In this document: positions 1-13,798 of the stretch, one piece after another
Layout of the letters: each line of letters begins with the position of its first letter
How positions within the stretch are numbered: the first letter of the stretch is position 1
DNA from: Epiperipatus broadwayi
Taxonomy: Eukaryota > Onychophora > Udeonychophora > Euonychophora > Peripatidae
Direction of reading: 5' to 3'
Assembly (NCBI GenBank): GCA_028023455.1
Contig: JAQFVV010006221.1
Coordinates: 6,739,011 to 6,803,010 of the forward strand
DNA length: 64,000 bases
Notes under the pieces: generated by a model
The model's database searches: none
Told to the model about the DNA's origin: nothing
Seen by the model: the letters and a program-made list of their open reading frames with translations, nothing else
Position numbers and translations under genes: made by a program

Positions 1-3000
1 CTAAGGAAAGAAAAGAATCATCGAATATATTTTGAATTTTATTTCGGAAATGAAATATAAACTTTTTTAAAATAAAGTATCTAAACAAAGATATTTTCTT
101 TAAAGTGATAATAATTTTAAAATGCTTTAGTATTATTTTTTTTTTAAGAGAAAAATAAGTATTGCATATTTTAAAATACAATAGTACAAAGTAAATTATG
201 TAAACAATATGCATAGTATATTTTTTGTTTATTGATTAATAGACATGTATTGATGATTACACTTATATCATACTAAAGTAGGGCTTAAAGAAGAATATAT
301 TATGATTAGTAAACATTGTGTGATAAATACTAAAATCTAGTACTGAATTTTGGATAATATTTTGTGTAACATCTTTGACTTTGCAAGATGAAATTTTTAA
401 AATATCTTGAGAAATCCATACTCATTATAAAATTTTGTTTTCTATAAAATGTTTTTTTAAGTATGAATTTTTTTTAAAAATAAGATAGTTTAATAATATT
501 AAGGATAAAATGCTGTTGCTAATAAAGTAGATAAATATATTTTGTAATAAATTAACCATAATGAGAAACCAAATAGTAACATTTTTTTTTTTTGATTTTG
601 TCCCAAATCTAAATAAAAATATAATTGAAATATAAATTTTTTTTATAACCCGGTAGATCAAACTGTAAAGTAAAAAAGTTAAGGATATCCACTGTAAATA
701 GTGTAAATAAATTGTTTATTTATTTGTTGTTAGTAATAAACTTTGTTAAATTTTTGTTATTTCAAAAATTTTGTGTCCGAGTTATTTATTTCTCCACATC
801 GCTGCATGAAATCACGATATATGCATAATAATCGAAACAAATATATAATTTTGCACAAAAAAAGATAAATAGAGAATTATTTTAAAAATTTTAAATATTT
901 TATTGGTATTCATTATAATTAAATAATCATAATCTTACATTATTTTATTGGTCATAAATCAGTTATCACAATATTATATTAAATTATATGCTATCAGTTG
1001 CCACACATATTTTGTTTGTCAGATTATTAAAATGCTACCACGTATTATATCATTACATGAAGATATAAGATCATATTATATTATTTCATTATTTTATTAT
1101 GGTAATAAAGTTATAGTAAAAAGAAAAGATATACAGAATTAGTTAAACAATGAAGAATATTATTACTGTTATTTATTATTATTAGTTTCAGTGTAGTAGA
1201 TTATGACATAAAATCCCTTCTCATATTTTTCTACCGTATTTTTATTAACTTAGAATAAACTTTATGAACCTGAGATTATTTTATTGAGCTAGATTATTAA
1301 ATAGAAGATTAAGATTTAATTATTAGTTTAATCTTAGTGAGTAGAAGTTATTAAAGTCGTAAGAATACTATGAGTTTGTTATTTGAAATAGTAATAAGGG
1401 GGGATAGTGTTCTTATGCCATTGAGGTAGTATCCTGTAGGATATTGGCTCAATGTAATCTATCTTGTCACCTGTATTTTCACTTCAAGTCTCATGAAAAT
1501 ATTAAATATTTATTTAATTTATTTTTATAAACTGAACCTTATTCGTATTTTAAATTTTAGCTAGTGAAATATTTTAATTTTAATGCTGAATATTTTATTT
1601 ATTAACTATTAACTGAGCTAGAACCCGTTTTATTTTATATCATATACTATCTGGAAGTGAAGATGCACGAAGGCAAGGTCAGAATATGAAGAGTAAAAAA
1701 GAATAAAAAATAGATTAGAAAAAATGCAAAATGTATGCCAAGTAAGAAAAATAACATATATTCTCTTTACAAATCAATGAATTAGAAGAAGGAATGAGAA
1801 AATGAAAACGTAAAAGCAAATGAGGTTGTATATAAATAATAGCAGAGCATCTATGAAAAACAAATAGTGATGAATAAAGAGGAAGTCAAAGAGGAGATAA
1901 GAAATACCACACAATTGATAGAATTGAAATATTCTCTAGAAAGTACATAAAAAGCACAAAGACTATGTAAATTTTTAATTAGAAATATAATATTTAAGAT
2001 GTGTAAATGAATAAAATATTGAGTATAATAAGTTATCACATGAAAAATAAATAAACTAATAAATCTTTTTTTTTTTAAGTACAAAAATAGATAATTTATT
2101 TTCAACTTTAAATGTGTTACAAATGACTATAATCTCACTCCATGAAAAATGAAAACAATAGATTTATCTATTGTGCAATTTTGGAAGAATAGTACAACAA
2201 TTGATTATATTTTAAAAGTAAGAGATAATTATGAAATAAATAGAAATAGTGAGAAAGTTAAAACAATTATTATTAAGGAATTAAAGATAAAGGCAAAAGA
2301 AAATTAAAAGTATATTTGTAAGCAATTGAGATTTAAAGGAAATTATGTAGAAATACAAAGATTTCAATTAAATTAAATATTAGGAAATTTGTGGTGGGAG
2401 AAGTAAAAATTGTTAAGAAAAATGACTAGATGCAGAACTAAATAATGATGCCAGTAATTTTGATCAATGATGAATTCAAATTTTTGTTAGCAATTTTATA
2501 AAATTAAGATGTTTTGAGGTAATGTCAGAGAAAAACTAATAGAATGTCTCACTAATTTAAAGAAGTTTTTCTCTAATTTTACTAAAAGAGATAGAAAACA
2601 TTGCATGTAATTTTGTATTATGCAGTAAAAAATTTGAAATTTTTTGTTTATAAAACCAAGAATTATGTAAATTATTATGCCATATCAAGAAATTTTTATA
2701 ATTGAAGAGTCTTTAAATAGGATCATTGTCAGATTTTAAAAGGTGTTCAGTGAAAAGAAATATGCCTAATTTTTTTCAATAATAAGTATTCAAGTTAAGA
2801 ACTTTTAATTACATTTTCATTATTAGGACAAACTAATCTGCTTCATTTTATAGAATGGGTGAGTAAATCATTGAATAAATTACAGAATTAGTGAATATAA
2901 TGATTATAAATAAAATTTAACCAAAATTTTAAGGTAAGACTAGCAAAAAAGAAAATTGGATATACTAAAACAATTTGAAATAGTTCATGAAGTTATAAGG

Positions 3001-3023
3001 CAACCATGAATCAAAGTACAATA
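1..3023. other. AT-rich non-coding stretch, no gene seen
   Basis: Very AT-rich DNA with poly-A and poly-T runs. The open frames here are short and of low-complexity composition (Ile, Tyr, Phe, Leu, Asn, Lys), as expected by chance in such DNA. A purine-rich stretch at about 1660-2340 reads like a decayed coiled-coil reading frame but has too many stops to call. No splice-flanked exon, tRNA or repeat array was recognised. Confidence 0.6.
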
Positions 3024-3987
3024 TACCTGGGTCTTGTTTTACGCAATAGATAGGTTCCTCAGAAAATGTGCAAAAGAAATCGTGCAAAAATAGACATAAC
3101 TTACCTTGAAAAAGGGGGGATATGGACTGTGATTTTTCAAAAATTGCATAAAAGCAAAGCACCAATGTAAAATTACTTTAAAATTCACGCACAAAAAAAA
3201 AAATAAGGAAATAAAATATGACTAATAAAAAATTTCAAATTTGAAAAAAATTGATACAAGACAAACTTTTTTTAACTATAATATTTAATTTTATTTAAAA
3301 CTATATTTTTATGCATAATTTACAGTAATTTACATTTTTTATACACGTTTTAATTATTATCGCTATTTGCCGATAAACAGGTTCGTTTGCAAACTGTTAA
3401 AAATTCAGATTCTTCACAAAAGGAAATACAACTAGCGCCAACTGCACTCTCATGTTGTGTTAATGGTTTTCTGGTGACAACATAATTAGTAATTAATCTA
3501 ACAACTAAAAATTAAATTCTTATTTTTGTCATTAATTTTTAATTTTCAATTTTAATTGTACCCACTGCTATTACTCACCTTTTAAAATTAAACTTGCGGA
3601 CACTAAATGATTAATAATTGATTACATTCTTTTTTAAAAAGCAAAAACAGAATGTGATTTAAAATGCAAAATTAACACGCACAATGTTTGAACAAATTTA
3701 CATTATAATCTTGTAAAATTTAATGTGGGTATACATAAAATGTGGAAATCATGATTTTAATTTCATTATTGCATAAAATCTTACTATTATAAAGCATTGA
3801 AAATATTGAAATTACTAAGATGAAAGTCGAATTCCAATAATGTGCTATTACTTTCAATATGACATAAGTGCGCAAAATTTATTATTTAAAGTAATAGCGC
3901 ATTATCGGAGTTTGACTTCCGAAGAAACATGAATCGCGTAATTTCAAAATTGTGTTAAATAAATCCACGTAAAATGAGACCCAGGTG
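3024..3987. mobile_element. Small non-autonomous DNA transposon with TA target duplication
   Basis: The left end reads TACCTGGGTCTTGTTTTACG. The reverse complement of the right end reads CACCTGGGTCTCATTTTACG, so 17 of 20 positions match in inverted orientation, 964 bp apart. A TA dinucleotide flanks each end (3022-3023 and 3988-3989), the target duplication expected of Tc1/mariner-like elements. The interior is less AT-rich than its surroundings and has no transposase-like reading frame, so this would be a MITE-like derivative moved by an enzyme encoded elsewhere. The superfamily is inferred only from the TA target site and the terminal inverted repeats. Confidence 0.6.
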
Positions 3988-6900
3988 TACCTAAAAATAG
4001 ATTACCAAATTATTAGTAATCATATGAATCTTTATCTTTCAGTTTATTATTCTATTACTGTACTAAACCATGGAGAGCAATAGGATATTTAATCCTAGGA
4101 ATATGGAGATAGTACAAAGAATATTCAAGTTTCACAAATCAAAAAAATTCATAGAAAATAAATCATTGAGAAAATAAAAATACAAATATTAAAATGTGAG
4201 CAGGTAAAAAAATTTAATGCAGGAAAGAAAACAAATTAATTAACCATAATGATTAACTTATGGAAAGTTTCAAAATTTGTATAATGATCTCTATAGGATA
4301 ATTGAAAAATGTTGAAATAGTGTTTTAATGATTAAAGATGATAGAGGTTTCAGTGAATCCTATTACAATTCTAAAACCTTTTTATAAAAAAGATAAGGAA
4401 TTATTAATGATAAAAAAACAACAATTGTAGTCTGTTTCATATATGTTTTATTATTTTTACATTAGTGGAATGGTATGAAGCTATGTAGATAAAGTAAATT
4501 AATTTTGGATTTTTCAAAAAATATAAAAATAAAATAATATTGAAAAAATATTTTGATTTTTATTTTAGATATCTACAAATATTTATAAAAATGTGTGAGG
4601 AATAAATGTAAATATTAAAATGAAATATTTGTATTTATTTAAAATATTTTAAAGATATTACTTATTATCTAACTTGAGTTTTTAAAAAAATTATTGTCCA
4701 ATCATTTGTTAAGAGTAGATGTTTTTGAATTTTATTTATTTTTTAACATTTTTTTTTCTAATAGGAATTTTTTTTTTTTTAATTTTGAAAACATTTTCTG
4801 TTTGTAAACTTATATATAAAGAACTTTATTTAACTTTTTACATGAAGTATATTAAGCAAATAAATTGATATATATATATTGTATTTTCAGATTTTTTCTA
4901 GTTGTATTATTGGAATGAATAAATTTTTATTTTCTACTTTATCTCCAATTTTAAATTTTTTTATTCTAGATATGAATTCAGTAAATGAAATTAATCAAAT
5001 AAAATATGTGAAAATACAGAAAAATGACAATAAACAAAAAAAAAATTGTCAATAACAAAAGACTTTGCGCATGTAGGTTATAAAAATGTTTCGGAATGAA
5101 CAAATACTGATTTTTGCAAAATTTAATGTTTTTTTATTTGTATCTTATTAAATAACATGATTTCAAATAATTGAAACTCATAAATGATTTATATTGAACT
5201 TATAAAAAAAATCAGTGAATTATTTGAACAATGGCTTTGTCAGCTTTTAATAGTAGACATTTTAATTTTTTTAGTGACTGGTGTCAATAAAGTTTTACTT
5301 GATTGATTGTTTTAAAAAATTACAAAAATTCAATAAAATTTAGATACAAGTGATACGTACATATTTAGAAATGAACATTTAATAATGTTATAAAAAATAA
5401 ATAATGAAAAAAAAAAGATTTTATAACAATTTATTATTTCATTTTCACATTATAAACAAAAGACAATGTACTGCAAGCAGACCATCCGTTCAATTCTGCT
5501 CAATATGATAAGTCTGCCTTTTAAAATTGTTTTATTGGTTGAATGTTTCCCTTTTTTGAATTTTTTTATCTCTGACATCTCCTGACATCTAGGTATTATA
5601 GTTATCTTTAATAATTCACCAAAACTCATTTTCAATTGAAATTTCTACTTCTAGAAATTAAAAATGGATTTGAGTCATTAATAACAGAGATTGTAATTGA
5701 CAATGTTACATATAGTTTGCAGGAATATCAATCAAAAGTTTTATAATAATCAGCTATACTGTTAACTATACATGGATTAATTAACTATAAATATTAAGAT
5801 TTAATAAGTTTGAAAATTATATTTTTGATACAAAGTATTTTTTGTCTGCCTTCAATTTAAAATAATATATTTAACAAAAAGAAAACTTATTTATAAAATT
5901 TTTGTTTTTTTTTTAGAAATTTTTTATTAATTGTATATATACAAGTAAAGAAAATATTAATAGAAATAACTAAAAAAACAAAAACAATCCCTCCCCCCAC
6001 CATAATAATGTTATCAACAGAAAGCTTTTCTTATATGGCATTATGAAAGCTTTCAGAAGCTTAATATAGTAAATAAGTAAAAAAATAAGCTTATTTTTTT
6101 ATTAACATTGATGTAAACTAAATAAACCAACTGAAAATTATATTTTGTTATGCAATCATAGAAATATATATTTTTTGAATTAGGAGCTGGTATCTTGGAA
6201 TAATCAATTATTAAATTATCAAAATTCATGAAATTTATACAAGAATCTATTCAAATATTAAACATGTTGGTATCGAGAGCTTACAAACTTGATTGCAGTA
6301 CCAATACTGAACCTATGTGAGTGGCTGTTAAATGGGTTGTGAGATTTTTTGAAGATATAAAGGATTGTTGAAGGAATAAAAATTCTAAATTTAATGAAGT
6401 ATTATGGAGAAAGAAGCTGTTTGCTATGTATAAATGTATATCTGCAAGACAATATATATGTATTGTACCAACCACTTCTAATTTTTTTTGATCACCGAGG
6501 GCATTACTAGGTCCCTAACTAACAACATAGAAAATTTAATTTATGATGCTCAAGAGTTAATGATGATGAATGCTACCAGCTACACCCAGGGAGAGAAAAA
6601 TATCTTGTAAGATTGTTGAGACAATTGAGAAAAGACACCAGAGACAAATGTCAGCCAAACTAATTTTAAATCTTATTAAATTCAAGCAAAAAAATAAATC
6701 TAGGGCAAACAAAATACGAATGCTTGACTTAGATTTTACTGGTGTGTATCAGAGAGTGTACATGAGTTTTGAAACATTAAATACCCTGGCAAATAAGTTT
6801 GTTTTCTCACCTATAATTTAAAAAGAGGGGTTTATAATATCTTCCTGCTAGTTTCCCTATTTAGAGATTTCAAAAATAAAACGGTCTTCCAAGGAATACA

Positions 6901-9900
6901 ATGAAACAGCACAGGTGAACTTTCCTTGCCCTGGAATAAGGTATTGGGATCAAGAATGTCATATGTTTGCAGAACTGCTCATGATTAACCATGTTTAAGG
7001 TTATTCACAGTTGACCCAAATACAAGACAAAAAAAAATAGAACAAGAGATTACGATTATGCGTAATCTTAAATAGAAGAAAACAAAATCTCTGATTTTAT
7101 TTAGGAAAAACAACAATATACTCGTTAAACCACCAGCCAAAATATTTGTGGCCTGCTGAAAATGAAAACCAAGCTTAGATAAATAAATTACAAGGAAAGA
7201 ATAAAGGATGGGTAAGTTAAAAGCAAATCATGAATGTCTGCCTAAGCATTTATCACAGGTTAGTAATTTAAATAATAAAAAAAACACTAAGCATTTAAAA
7301 TAAAAACTCACAATATACTCTTGGATAAATTAATTTAAAACAAGTATGGAATTTTAAAACTATGATTTCAACACACACTATAAATAAAATATATAATAAA
7401 TGCTTAAAATATTTAAGTTGAATATTTAGAAGATATTATAAAGACAGATTGATTATGACGATGAAGATGGGTTTCTTTTTAAGATTAAGCTCAGACTTTA
7501 ACAATCGATTTAACTAGAGATTTAAACCCTGGCATAATATGAAAACGTTTTACCTTGAAGCATAAAGTTAAGTCCAGCTGATGTCTTTCAGCATTGCACA
7601 CAGTTTAGTTTTCTTTAAAGTTTTTATATAGATTTTGGCTTCCATTTTATAAGTTTATGAGTCTGGAGACAATTTTGGAATCAATTCTGGATCAGGCTTT
7701 TATGACATGATCTTGGAAGCATAGTCTGAAGCTCTTCAGTTCGTCTTGGAGGATTTATCACTGCATGTGGAGATTTCTCATAGCATATATTTTTGGCATT
7801 CTGTGTGGATTTAGCAAAAAGTAATCTGTAATATATCAGCAAAATATCAGGTAAGGCACCACATAAATCTGAATAATTATCACCAGCAGAATAAGACTCA
7901 GCAGCCAAAATTTGTCAGCAGAAAAGTACTTATAATAAGCTGCATCAGAAAATTTATCAGAGAATAAAAATCAGTCCGAAATCTGAAACTATCTATGTGC
8001 GCTGTTATCTTCCATATTATCTTTAATTAGCAATTTTTGACCAGGGCAAATCTCTATCTCAAACTTATCTTAATTAAAAAATTCTGACCTGGGCTCTTAT
8101 TCATAATTAATTAAAAAAAAAAAAATGTAAAAACAAGTCTCGGCTTTTTTCTTTCAAATAACAAGAATACAATTAAAAAAAATTTTTTTCCAAAATTGAA
8201 ATGCTTTTTCAAAAGATTAAAACTTTTCAAATTAGAATGTTTTTACAATTTGATTTTAAAAAATGTGTCATAAGAAACTTATTTTCAAACTAAAAAGTGA
8301 AATCTATTGAAAACAAAATTAAAATCACAGAATTTTAAAATATAGCTGCATATGTGTGCTATAACATATAAAACTTTTAAATAACTTTATAAAAATAAAA
8401 ATTAGTATTAATTTTTGGCATTGGAACTTTTGAAGTGGATAAAGTATCCAGTTTAATATATATATATATTGAAGCAATTTTTATATATGCATCATGTATA
8501 TAAGTTGAAAAATTTGAAGGAATTTTTAAATTAATTTTTTTTAATAACTAGAAATTATATATATAAGTATGTGCACAGATAAATGTATATAACATTATTA
8601 ATTCTTAGTTTATTTTAAAAGTAATTTAAAACAAAATATTTCTATTAACATTTGTAAAAGTATTTTATGATTAGTAAGTGGAAATGACATTATTTTATAA
8701 AATGTAATTTTGATAAACAGATCAATTAATTAAGGAGATAAATATCTGATGTAATTTAGTCAAAGCATTGTCTGCTATTTTTGGTATAATTCCTTTCAAA
8801 GTTAAAATTTTATAAATGTTATAATTGGACAAATAAGCCATGAATCATAACAAAGTTTAGGAGTGATTTAGAATCAATAGATAAATGATTGAAATGATCC
8901 ACAATGAAAACTGATTTGCTGATAAAACAACTCAGTAAATTATAAATAGGGACTCTCTGAAGATTGTTAATTATTTCTTATTCTGCTTTAATTGTTTTGC
9001 TGATTCTTTGATTTATTAGTGTACTTTGTGTTAAAATATAATAGCAAAGTAGAGAAATTGCCTTCTGCTCTACTCTGGCCAAGATGGCTGGGTGCAAGCC
9101 CTGAGTCCATTGAGAATTGCTGAGAAGCCATTAGATAATATAGAACTACCTTAAGGAGCATTGTGTCCAGTTTATATGTGAATTACATGCTGCCTAAACT
9201 TCAAAAGTGTCTATTGCTTTAGGGAGAAACCAGCCACCAATCAACAATGAAAACATGATCTGATGCTGCCCATTAAATATAAGTAAATGCATATTAGTGA
9301 AGACTGCTGCAGTAATCAAGACCAATATGATAAAAGCTTTGCAGACATAGCTATGTTTGTACAGACTGAGTCTCCTAAATTTCTATCAATACCTGAATTC
9401 AGAACTTGAATTCTTAGCTTTGAATATATTATTTTTAATGTTTATTATTAATATTAAGATATTGTATCTCCTACATTTAATTTATGCTTAAAATATTTTA
9501 TAAATTATTATGATTAATTTTACATAGAAATAGATCTGTTTATTAGTCATGCCACAGTTTAATCGGCATAAATCTAACAATACATTTTTTAAATAAAGTA
9601 ATTAACTTATTATTGCAAACCCATGTCATGCTGTTAAAACTTAGTATTTTAAAATCAAAACTAATTGTTATCATTTCTATTAATTGTAAACATAATAATT
9701 GTAAAAATAATTTAATCATTAACATGAATAATGCTGATTAGTGATCTTTGGATAGTATTAAATAGGCTGCATAGATAGATTAAATTAAGTAAGATTGTTT
9801 TTTTTATAATAGATAACAGTTTTAAGCAAAATACCCTCTAGCTTTGGAAATAAGCAAGCATAGAAAGAATAATGGAGAGTATTAAATTTATTTGAGTTGA

Positions 9901-9962
9901 TATACTTTTATTTCCAGCTGTTTTGTCTAAGTATAATGTTTTTTTATATGTATTGTTTGTTT
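3988..9962. other. AT-rich non-coding stretch, no gene recognised
   Basis: Mostly AT-rich sequence with homopolymer runs. At 6570-6821 (plus) there is an 83-codon frame with a mixed residue composition, preceded at about 6485-6570 by another coding-looking frame. It may be an old transposon fragment, but I do not recognise it. The block 8980-9400 is less AT-rich but has no open frame. Nothing else is supportable. Confidence 0.5.
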
Positions 9963-10203
9963 ATTCATAAATGAGTGTGATATCATTTGCATCTGCAGTC
10001 ACTCACATTTATTAATTTACTTTGAGCAGTAGTATGTGGTAGATTCACATTCCGATTGTATATCATGTGCTGTGTTTATATATATTTTCTTTGTATGATA
10101 CTGTTTGCATCTGCCAATCACTCCACTTAGCATCCTTATTTTGAGCAGTAGTGTATGTATATCATATGCTTTGGGTTATATATTTATGGTTCATAAATGA
10201 GTG
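9963..10203 (+). repeat. Imperfect tandem duplication, period about 118 bp
   Basis: Two diverged copies in the same orientation share TTTGCATCTG, a TCACTC-type segment and TTGAGCAGTAGT, each followed by a TATATCAT.TGCT motif. The copies start at about 9979 and 10097. The flanking phrase TTCATAAATGAGTG also occurs at both ends (from 9964 and 10190). This is an old local duplication, not a long satellite, and no coding potential is evident. Confidence 0.6.
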
Positions 10204-11305
10204 CAATACAGATGCTGTTTCCTGCCTCTTATACATAGTTAATATTTAGTTATTTATCTACATTACAGCCTGAAATGATTGATTGTAATCAGTGAGCTGT
10301 ACATTTTAGACCATTACTCTATATTGTGCATTATTATAAAGGAATTACAATACCGGTGGACTTGGATATCTACATTCTATTTTTTATTTGATTTTTTATA
10401 ACAATGAAAATCAACATCATGAAAAAGTATTAGGATAACTAGTTAATATATTTAAAATTCAGTCTACTTTACATACATAAAATATAGGTGTGTAAATAAT
10501 TAGAAAATACAACAGAAAAGATAAAAATGAAACATTTTTACACATTAAAGTAAATCCTTTTTTCAGTTTTTATAAATTAATGTAAAAAAACAACTTGGTG
10601 TTCTTCATTTATACTGATCAAATTTTTTTTTTTTAGAAAAAAATCTAACACTTGAGTTGTTCATTTATATTGTTTTATTATTATTATTTTAGTTTAAAAA
10701 AAAAATGTTAAGAAGTCAATTTTAACTTACAATTGACATTTTTCTCTCTCTTTTCTCCTCCCCTTTTTATTTCATAACCAGATAAGAAATTGAAAAAAAA
10801 AACAAATAAGAATAAAAATTCGAAAACTAATGTTTAAATGACAATTAATAAGTGTTTTAAATTACACACTGAATTTATAGTAAATTAATTTTTTAATCAG
10901 TTTTACATAATGGTTTAATGAGAAATTCCCCAAAGTAAAGGAATCTTAAATTTATTGGTTAGTTATCCCAGTATTGTTTCATGATGTTGATTTTCAGTGT
11001 TTAAAAAAATCATTAAATGTAAAATGGAATGTAAATAACTGAATCCATTGTTCAGGGCATTTAAATTAATATTAATTTATATTAGTAATGCCAACACATA
11101 AATGTACTTATATATTTAGAATTTATGTATCGGTGTGTGCTCAGTACCAAAGAAAAATATATGAAATATATTTTTTAAAATTAATAGGCAATTAAAAGTA
11201 TTTGTGTATTACATATATATTTAAAAATCACTGTGTCTTCGTAAAAGATGACTGATATTAAATGAAAAACAACACTATTTATGTTTTGTTTTTATTATTG
11301 ATTAT
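10204..11305. other. AT-rich non-coding stretch, nothing recognised
   Basis: AT-rich sequence with several poly-T and poly-A tracts. It may contain the 3-prime terminal region of the adjacent mariner relic, but I could not identify its terminal inverted repeat. Confidence 0.5.
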
Positions 11306-12215
11306 TATTTTAAAACTGTTTGAAGTAGTCTTTGAAATTCACTGCCAGAATCATCTGAAAAATCTATCACAAACTTCTGGGTGTCCTGATTCATGCTTTT
11401 TTCACAACCATCTTTAATTTTAAAAATAGCAAAAGACTAAAGCAGAGAATAGGATGGAGGGTGGATACTCAAACACAGCAATACATTTTTTGATTAAAAA
11501 ATATTATACAATCATGGCACTGTAGGTTGGTGCAGTGTCATACAATAATGATCAGAAGTCTTGCATATAGTATTAAGATTATTTGTACACAATTTTGGCC
11601 CACAAATGATTTAAAGTACCCAAATAATTGTTAGCATTTACTATCTGATTTTCAAAAATGTAATTGTGGTGAATAAGCTTTTAGAATAAAAAAAAAAAAC
11701 ATTGAGCACTATTTTGATTCTATTCTTTTGCATTCATAATTTTTTGGTTTTGTTTCTTCTTGGAATCTCCAATTCATACTCTAGCACTTAGTTGATGACT
11801 CATAGTAAGAATACATCACCTGTTATGATATTTGACAAGAATTCTGAATCTAGTTACACTTCTTTACATGTTTGTGGAATGCTCCACACTAATGCTACTT
11901 TAGATAATTATTGAGCCACAAAGTGCATGTATACCAGTGAGTTCTTAAATGATTTTGACTAAAAATACTGTGATTAGTTTGAAGAATTTTGGCAACTCTT
12001 TGCATGTTTGTTTAGCTGCCAGTGCACTTATCAGTGGATCAACTTCAATACTTCCCCTTTCATCATAAAATTTTGCAAAGTACTTAAAAATATTTTTGTA
12101 ATTTGTAACTCCACTGCCATACAATGTTTGAATAATTTCAGATGTTTCAGCAACAGTTTTGTCCAATTTAAAACAAATTTTAATATTAGCATGCTATTCC
12201 ATTTCTACAAAGATA
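11306..12215 (-). pseudogene. Decayed mariner-family transposase
   Basis: On the minus strand the fragment KTVAETSEIIQTLYG at about 12150 is followed by a segment ending in DERGSIEVDP. This matches the N-terminal helix-turn-helix region of mariner transposases: a lysine-threonine start of the helix, a LQTVYG-like motif, and the (E/G)R.S.EDDPRSGR-type linker. Further downstream, in shifted frames, come an SMNWR segment with PKNYECKR, a decayed copy of the catalytic DNAP block (APTYSA) and an EYPPS block, in the normal mariner order. The frame ends near 11306 with QTVLK and a stop. Several frameshifts and stops break the reading frame, so no protein can be made. The length from first to last recognised block (about 900 bp) fits a roughly 340-residue transposase. 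Terminal inverted repeats were not identified. Confidence 0.75.
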
Positions 12216-13798
12216 AATAATACAGGCATTTTTCATATTGTAACTATTGATCCACATGCTATTTCCTTAAACTTTTTCTGCTGAATAGTTAAATTATGTT
12301 GCTACATAACAAATACATTAATTCAAAGGTGCTGCTTCAGTTAGCTTGAAGAATTAGTTGCTTTTCACTAGGACACTATTGGATTTTTAATATTTTACAA
12401 TCCAGATAAATTTTAAATTTAGACAGTGCTGTTTGTAATTAAAAATAGTTAAAAGAAGTACATGCATGCATTTGGATAAGTAATATATAAGAATTGATTC
12501 TGATATGGGTATATTGTTTATTTTAATACTTATGTCAAGACAAAAGTTATATGTTGTGAAATATATTACAGATTAATATGGAGTGTTTTATTTAATTATC
12601 AACATTTCTCTTAGTTAAAAGAGACTAGTACTTACTAGCTTAATTTGGTGTAACCATGATTTCCTTAGAGTAAATCATTGTTTAGGAATTGTTTGACCTA
12701 ATTTATTAATATTTGTATGTATATACAATCATGTCCATGCCTATGCAGCCAAATAGAATATTAACAATGTTGATGTATTATTTACATAGATACATCATGT
12801 TATATTTATATAGTGAACTCTTGATTCATCATTTTTTAAAAGACTAAAGAGATTAAATAATAGACATGTAGAAATGGTAGAACAGAAATCTTTTAAAAAT
12901 TATAAACTATGATTACTCACTGAAATACCATATATAAAATACAGTTTAATAAGTAGCTTTAAGTACAATTCATATATTATAATTCTAAATACTTCATACT
13001 TTTTGCAAAATGTGTGCATATATCATAAATCTTTTTTGCAGTCACATATGCATATAATTTCTTTTAATAAATAAAGCTAGAATAGATTTTTAGTCCAATC
13101 CTAATTTCATCAAGTAAAATGGTATTGTTTAGGAAAGTGGATATACAAAAAGGAAAGTTGAAATTATTGCCTTTTAAAATTAATAAAACATCTAGAAATA
13201 AAATAAGAAATATAACAGCAGTGATTTAATTACATTTAGATGACAGAATAAAGTTAAATTGTCTTAAACATCTTTCATTTGCCTCTCATAAAACAGCACA
13301 CTATCTCAAATCAAATAAATAATAATAATAACAAATTAGAATCTTTCATAAATTTGTAAATAATTTATTGCTGTCAAAAGAAATATGTAATTGTTGGATA
13401 AATAATTATTTTTATTAGCATTATTAATAAGAAAACAATGATTGTATTCTTTTTTATTATCAAGTTATTGAAAAAGAAATAACTGGTAAAATAAATAAAT
13501 AATGTTAAAAATATAATCAAGTTAAAAAAAAAAAAAATTTTCACTTATACAATTTTTATTTTAAAATTTGCCCTTTCATTTAAGAAAAAGAAATATAAAA
13601 TTTTTGCATAAATAATATGTACTAATTAATATTAATTACATTAATAGATGAAACAAAGTAAACAATATTATAGTGTAGAAAGGATTAGGAGATCAAACTA
13701 AACAAGATGGCATTTGAATTCATTATTATAATTTAGAGAAAAGGGAATTTTTTAAATATTTGAATTAGTAATAATGTTTAGAAAGTTGTAATACATAT
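12216..13798. other. AT-rich non-coding stretch, nothing recognised
   Basis: AT-rich DNA with no plausible exon. The first 200-300 bp may hold the 5-prime end of the mariner relic. Otherwise only homopolymer tracts are visible (for example, near 13530). Confidence 0.5.

Noticed and set aside
2965-3165. 66-codon minus frame
   Set aside because: Overlaps the terminal inverted repeat of the 3.0 kb DNA transposon and has no known motif.
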